The position numbers were made by a program, and so were the translations under genes. Below, piece after piece: positions 62,128-64,000 of a DNA stretch of 64,000 nucleotides (the stretch's first letter is position 1; each line of letters begins with the position of its first letter). Where the stretch lies: positions 1 to 64,000 of the forward strand of contig JACKDL010000023.1 in assembly GCA_020633555.1 (NCBI GenBank). Reading direction: 5' to 3'. The stretch is from Myxococcales bacterium. Lineage in GTDB: Bacteria > Myxococcota_A > Bradymonadia > UBA7976 > UBA1532. Below the pieces are notes generated by a model. It did not search any database and had not been told where the DNA came from. It saw only the letters and a program-made list of their open reading frames with translations.

Positions 62128-63198
62128 ATGGCCGACAAGCAGCTCTGCGCCCACGAGCGCCGGGTGGCGCGCCGAAAGGACATCGAGAAGCGCCCCCGCC
62201 GCCGCTACATCCTGCCCAACACCTGGGTGTTCATCAGCAGCCGCACCCGCAGCGGCCAGTTCCTGTTCAGCGAGTTCGACGAAGAAGACCACGCCCTCGT
62301 CGCGGGCCTCTACATCGTGGCCATGAAGCGCTACGGCGTGCAGGTGGCCGCCCACGTCATGATGAGCGGCCACATCCACGCCCTGATGCGGGCGAAGCAC
62401 GGCAAGCGCATCAGCCTGGCCATGCAGTACGTGAAGGCCGGCATCGCGCGCCTGGTGCACCGCAAGCGCGGCACCAGCGGCCCCGTGTGGGACGGCCCCT
62501 TCCACCACCAGAACTGCCTGGACCCCGAGGCCGAGCTCGACCGCTTCAAGTACCTGATTTCGCACGGCAACAAGGAGGGCTTCGTCAGCCACCCCGCCGA
62601 CTGGGACCTGCCCAACTGCGTCGACGCGCTGACCAGCGACGGCGTGCTGCGCGGCAAGGCGTGGGACAAGGCCGCCCAGCGCTACCGCAAGGTCAGCGCC
62701 CGCCTCACGCCCCTGACCGCCTGGATGGGCCGCCCCTGGGAGGCATGGCGCCAGTTCGTGGACGACCTGGTGGCCGGCCTGGTGCGCGAGAGCGTCGAGG
62801 CGCGCACCTTGGCCGGCCTGGCGCCCCTGCCCGTGGGCGTGCGCCTGCCCGATGGCACCCGCCAGCGCCCTTCGTTCGAACGCACCCGCGACGCCCGGCA
62901 CGTGCCCACCACGCTGAAGAAGAGCCGCAACAAGGTCTTCGTGGCCTTGGGCGACCAGGCAGATCGTCTGGTCAGCGAGGCCTACGACGCCCGCCGCCTG
63001 AACATCGACGCCGCTCTGCTCGCCGCCCGCGTGCTGCACATCGAGGGCGGCGGCATGGACCTGCCCCTGCCCGAGCCCTGCCAGTGGCCGCCGTTCTCCA
63101 CCGAGGCCATGGGCGACGAGACCTGGGTGGAGTTGACCTTCGCCGAGGTGTTCAGCGGCCCCATGGAGGCTGGCCCGGAGCCCGCCGCCACCGCCTGA
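62128..63198 (+). CDS. REP-associated tyrosine transposase (Y1_Tnp/RAYT-like)
   Basis: A 356-residue protein with an N-terminal HUH-transposase domain: HVMMSGHIHALMRAK carries the His82-x-His84 pair and a candidate Tyr142 in RFKYLISHGNKEG supplies the nucleophile. Genes of this family (RAYT) are domesticated relatives of IS200/IS605 transposases that act on REP palindromes. The C-terminal 200 residues are a family-specific extension. Its last 125 codons and 180 bp of following DNA are repeated about 622 bp further on. A GCCCCG-gcgag-CGGGGC hairpin (63202-63218) follows the stop and could be the cognate REP. Confidence 0.8.
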   Translation: MADKQLCAHERRVARRKDIEKRPRRRYILPNTWVFISSRTRSGQFLFSEFDEEDHALVAGLYIVAMKRYGVQVAAHVMMSGHIHALMRAKHGKRISLAMQYVKAGIARLVHRKRGTSGPVWDGPFHHQNCLDPEAELDRFKYLISHGNKEGFVSHPADWDLPNCVDALTSDGVLRGKAWDKAAQRYRKVSARLTPLTAWMGRPWEAWRQFVDDLVAGLVRESVEARTLAGLAPLPVGVRLPDGTRQRPSFERTRDARHVPTTLKKSRNKVFVALGDQADRLVSEAYDARRLNIDAALLAARVLHIEGGGMDLPLPEPCQWPPFSTEAMGDETWVELTFAEVFSGPMEAGPEPAATA

Positions 63199-63378
63199 CA
63201 CGCCCCGGCGAGCGGGGCACTTCGAAGTCGTTGTTGGTCGCGTGGGTCGCCACGTCGCCGTGCTCGTCTACGTCCAATTCGGCAACAGCGGCCTGGGGTT
63301 GGCCTCCACTGGCCTGGTTCCCGCCAAGATTCGCCCAAGCAGCCGCCATTCCGTCACCGGCCGGGCCGTTCAGCGGAC
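62815..63378 (+). repeat. Tandem direct repeat, copy 1 (3' end of the transposase gene plus downstream DNA)
   Basis: This about 560-bp block recurs 622 bp downstream (63437-64000) with about 95% identity by eye. It holds the last 125 codons of the transposase gene, the hairpin at 63202-63218 and the following 160 bases. Confidence 0.75.
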
Positions 63379-63436
63379 CGGAACTCCGGCAAGTGCCGCA
63401 AACCCTTGAGCTACAAAGGACTCAGAGTCGTTCCCC

Positions 63437-63820
63437 AGCCTGCCCCCCCTGCCCGTGGGCGTGCGCCTGCCCGACGGCACTCGGCAGCGCCCTTCGTTCG
63501 AACGCACCCGCGACGCCCGGCACGTGCCCACCACGCTGAAGAAGAGCCGCAACAAGGTCTTCGTGGCCTTGGGCGACCAGGCCAAGCGCCTGATCGCGGA
63601 GGCCTATGACGCCCGCCGCCTGAACATCGACGCCGCCCTGCTCGCTGCCCGCGCGCTGCACATCGAGGGCGGCGGCATGGACCTGCCCCTGCCCGAGCCC
63701 TGCCAGTGGCCCCCCTTCGCCACCGAAGCCATGGGCGACGAGACCTGGGTGGAGTTGACCTTCGCCGATGTGTTCAGCGGCCCCTTTGAGGCCGGCCCGG
63801 AGCCCGCTGCCACGGCCTGA
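63437..63820 (+). pseudogene. Truncated second copy of the transposase gene
   Basis: The frame encodes the last 125 or so residues of the transposase (VGVRLPDGTRQRPSFERTR through EAGPEPAATA) with a few substitutions. It has no N-terminal HUH domain, so it cannot be an active transposase. The 58-base spacer 63379-63436 contains no start of a full gene. It is either the remnant of a second element or a partial duplication. Confidence 0.7.
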
Positions 63821-64000
63821 CGCGCCCCGGCGAGCGGGGCACTTCGAAGTCGTTGTTGGTCGCGTGGGTCGCCACGCCGCCGTGCTCGTCTACGTCCAAT
63901 TCGGCAACAGCGGCCTGGGGTTGGCCTCCACTGGCCTGGTTCCCGCCAAGATTCGCCCAAGCAGCCGCCATTCCGTCACCGGCCGGGCCGTTCAGCGGCC
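63437..64000 (+). repeat. Tandem direct repeat, copy 2, running into the window end
   Basis: Second copy of the block at 62815-63378. It includes the corresponding hairpin near 63824-63840 and continues to the last base of the window, so its end, and perhaps further copies, lie outside. Confidence 0.75.

Noticed and set aside
62128..63198. Calling the transposase an intact IS200/IS605 element
   Set aside because: No tnpB or flanking ends were seen, and the C-terminal extension and repeat structure fit a RAYT-type gene better.
63152..63971. Short minus-strand frames in the duplicated region
   Set aside because: They recur in both copies only because the DNA is duplicated, and they overlap the plus-strand coding sequence; no ribosome-binding site was seen.

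Overview
The window is a contiguous piece of a very GC-rich bacterial chromosome with tightly packed genes on both strands. It most resembles the Myxococcota (former Deltaproteobacteria). The supporting signs are a mannose-type PTS block feeding HPr and enzyme I, a complete oleABCD olefin cluster, many lipoproteins with Asp/Ala/Pro/Gly-rich spacers (tandem DPDAG units), Kazal and other Cys-rich surface proteins, a Ser/Thr kinase of the myxobacterial type, and promoters of the form TTGACC-N16/17-TAGCCT. No rRNA, tRNA or CRISPR array was seen. The genus cannot be fixed from the sequence alone.

Layout. 0-4.2 kb: PTS operon (EIIA end, EIIB, EIIC, EIID, HPr, EI), followed by a 58-residue zinc-ribbon protein with its own promoter. 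4.4-9.1 kb: oleD, oleC, oleB and oleA on the minus strand, translationally overlapping except for the gap between oleB and oleC; this is long-chain olefin synthesis by head-to-head acyl-CoA condensation. 9.2-15.8 kb: a Uma2-type nuclease, three envelope or lipoprotein genes, a Kazal-domain lipoprotein, and a Ser/Thr kinase whose C-terminal part lies in another frame. 15.9-19.6 kb: plsC, ferredoxin, pcnB, rsmA and a roadblock-like protein. 19.7-25.2 kb: a secreted protein and topoisomerase IV (parC-parE), the latter behind a palindromic operator-like site. 25.2-25.56 kb: a gene-free, strongly structured interval. 25.6-36.3 kb: an SF1 helicase, lipoproteins, a D-aminoacylase-like amidohydrolase, an inositol-monophosphatase-like enzyme and an ECF sigma/anti-sigma pair. 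36.4-49.97 kb: lytic transglycosylase, aconitase, a DUF368 transporter, a probable rearrangement junction at 43.5 kb, envelope proteins, glycyl-tRNA synthetase and a DUF4105 protein. 50-52.9 kb: a MepA-like endopeptidase with LysM, a second roadblock-like paralogue, and an ArsI/CadI-like enzyme coupled to a SigZ-like sigma factor. 53-59.7 kb: an island of secreted proteins (beta-trefoil, repeat protein, DPDAG lipoprotein, lipin-like phosphatase, DNase I/sphingomyelinase-fold enzyme, GGTKV-repeat protein). 59.8-64 kb: an epimerase-like protein, an ArsR-DUF2087 regulator, a DUF2200 protein, and a REP-associated transposase with a partial tandem copy that runs to the end of the window.

The most interesting non-coding signals are two short exact motifs that link four separate genes. 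CACCTTGTCCTACAT lies upstream of both roadblock-like paralogues, and its core TTGTCCTACA also precedes the lytic transglycosylase gene. GTTCGGGCACATTG lies upstream of the lytic transglycosylase and of the MepA-LysM endopeptidase. Together they suggest a small shared regulon for cell-wall enzymes and roadblock-like proteins. Other candidates are the structured interval after parE, the TGCAC-N4-GTGCA palindrome at parC, the ArsI-sigma pair, and the back-to-back truncation at 43.5 kb.
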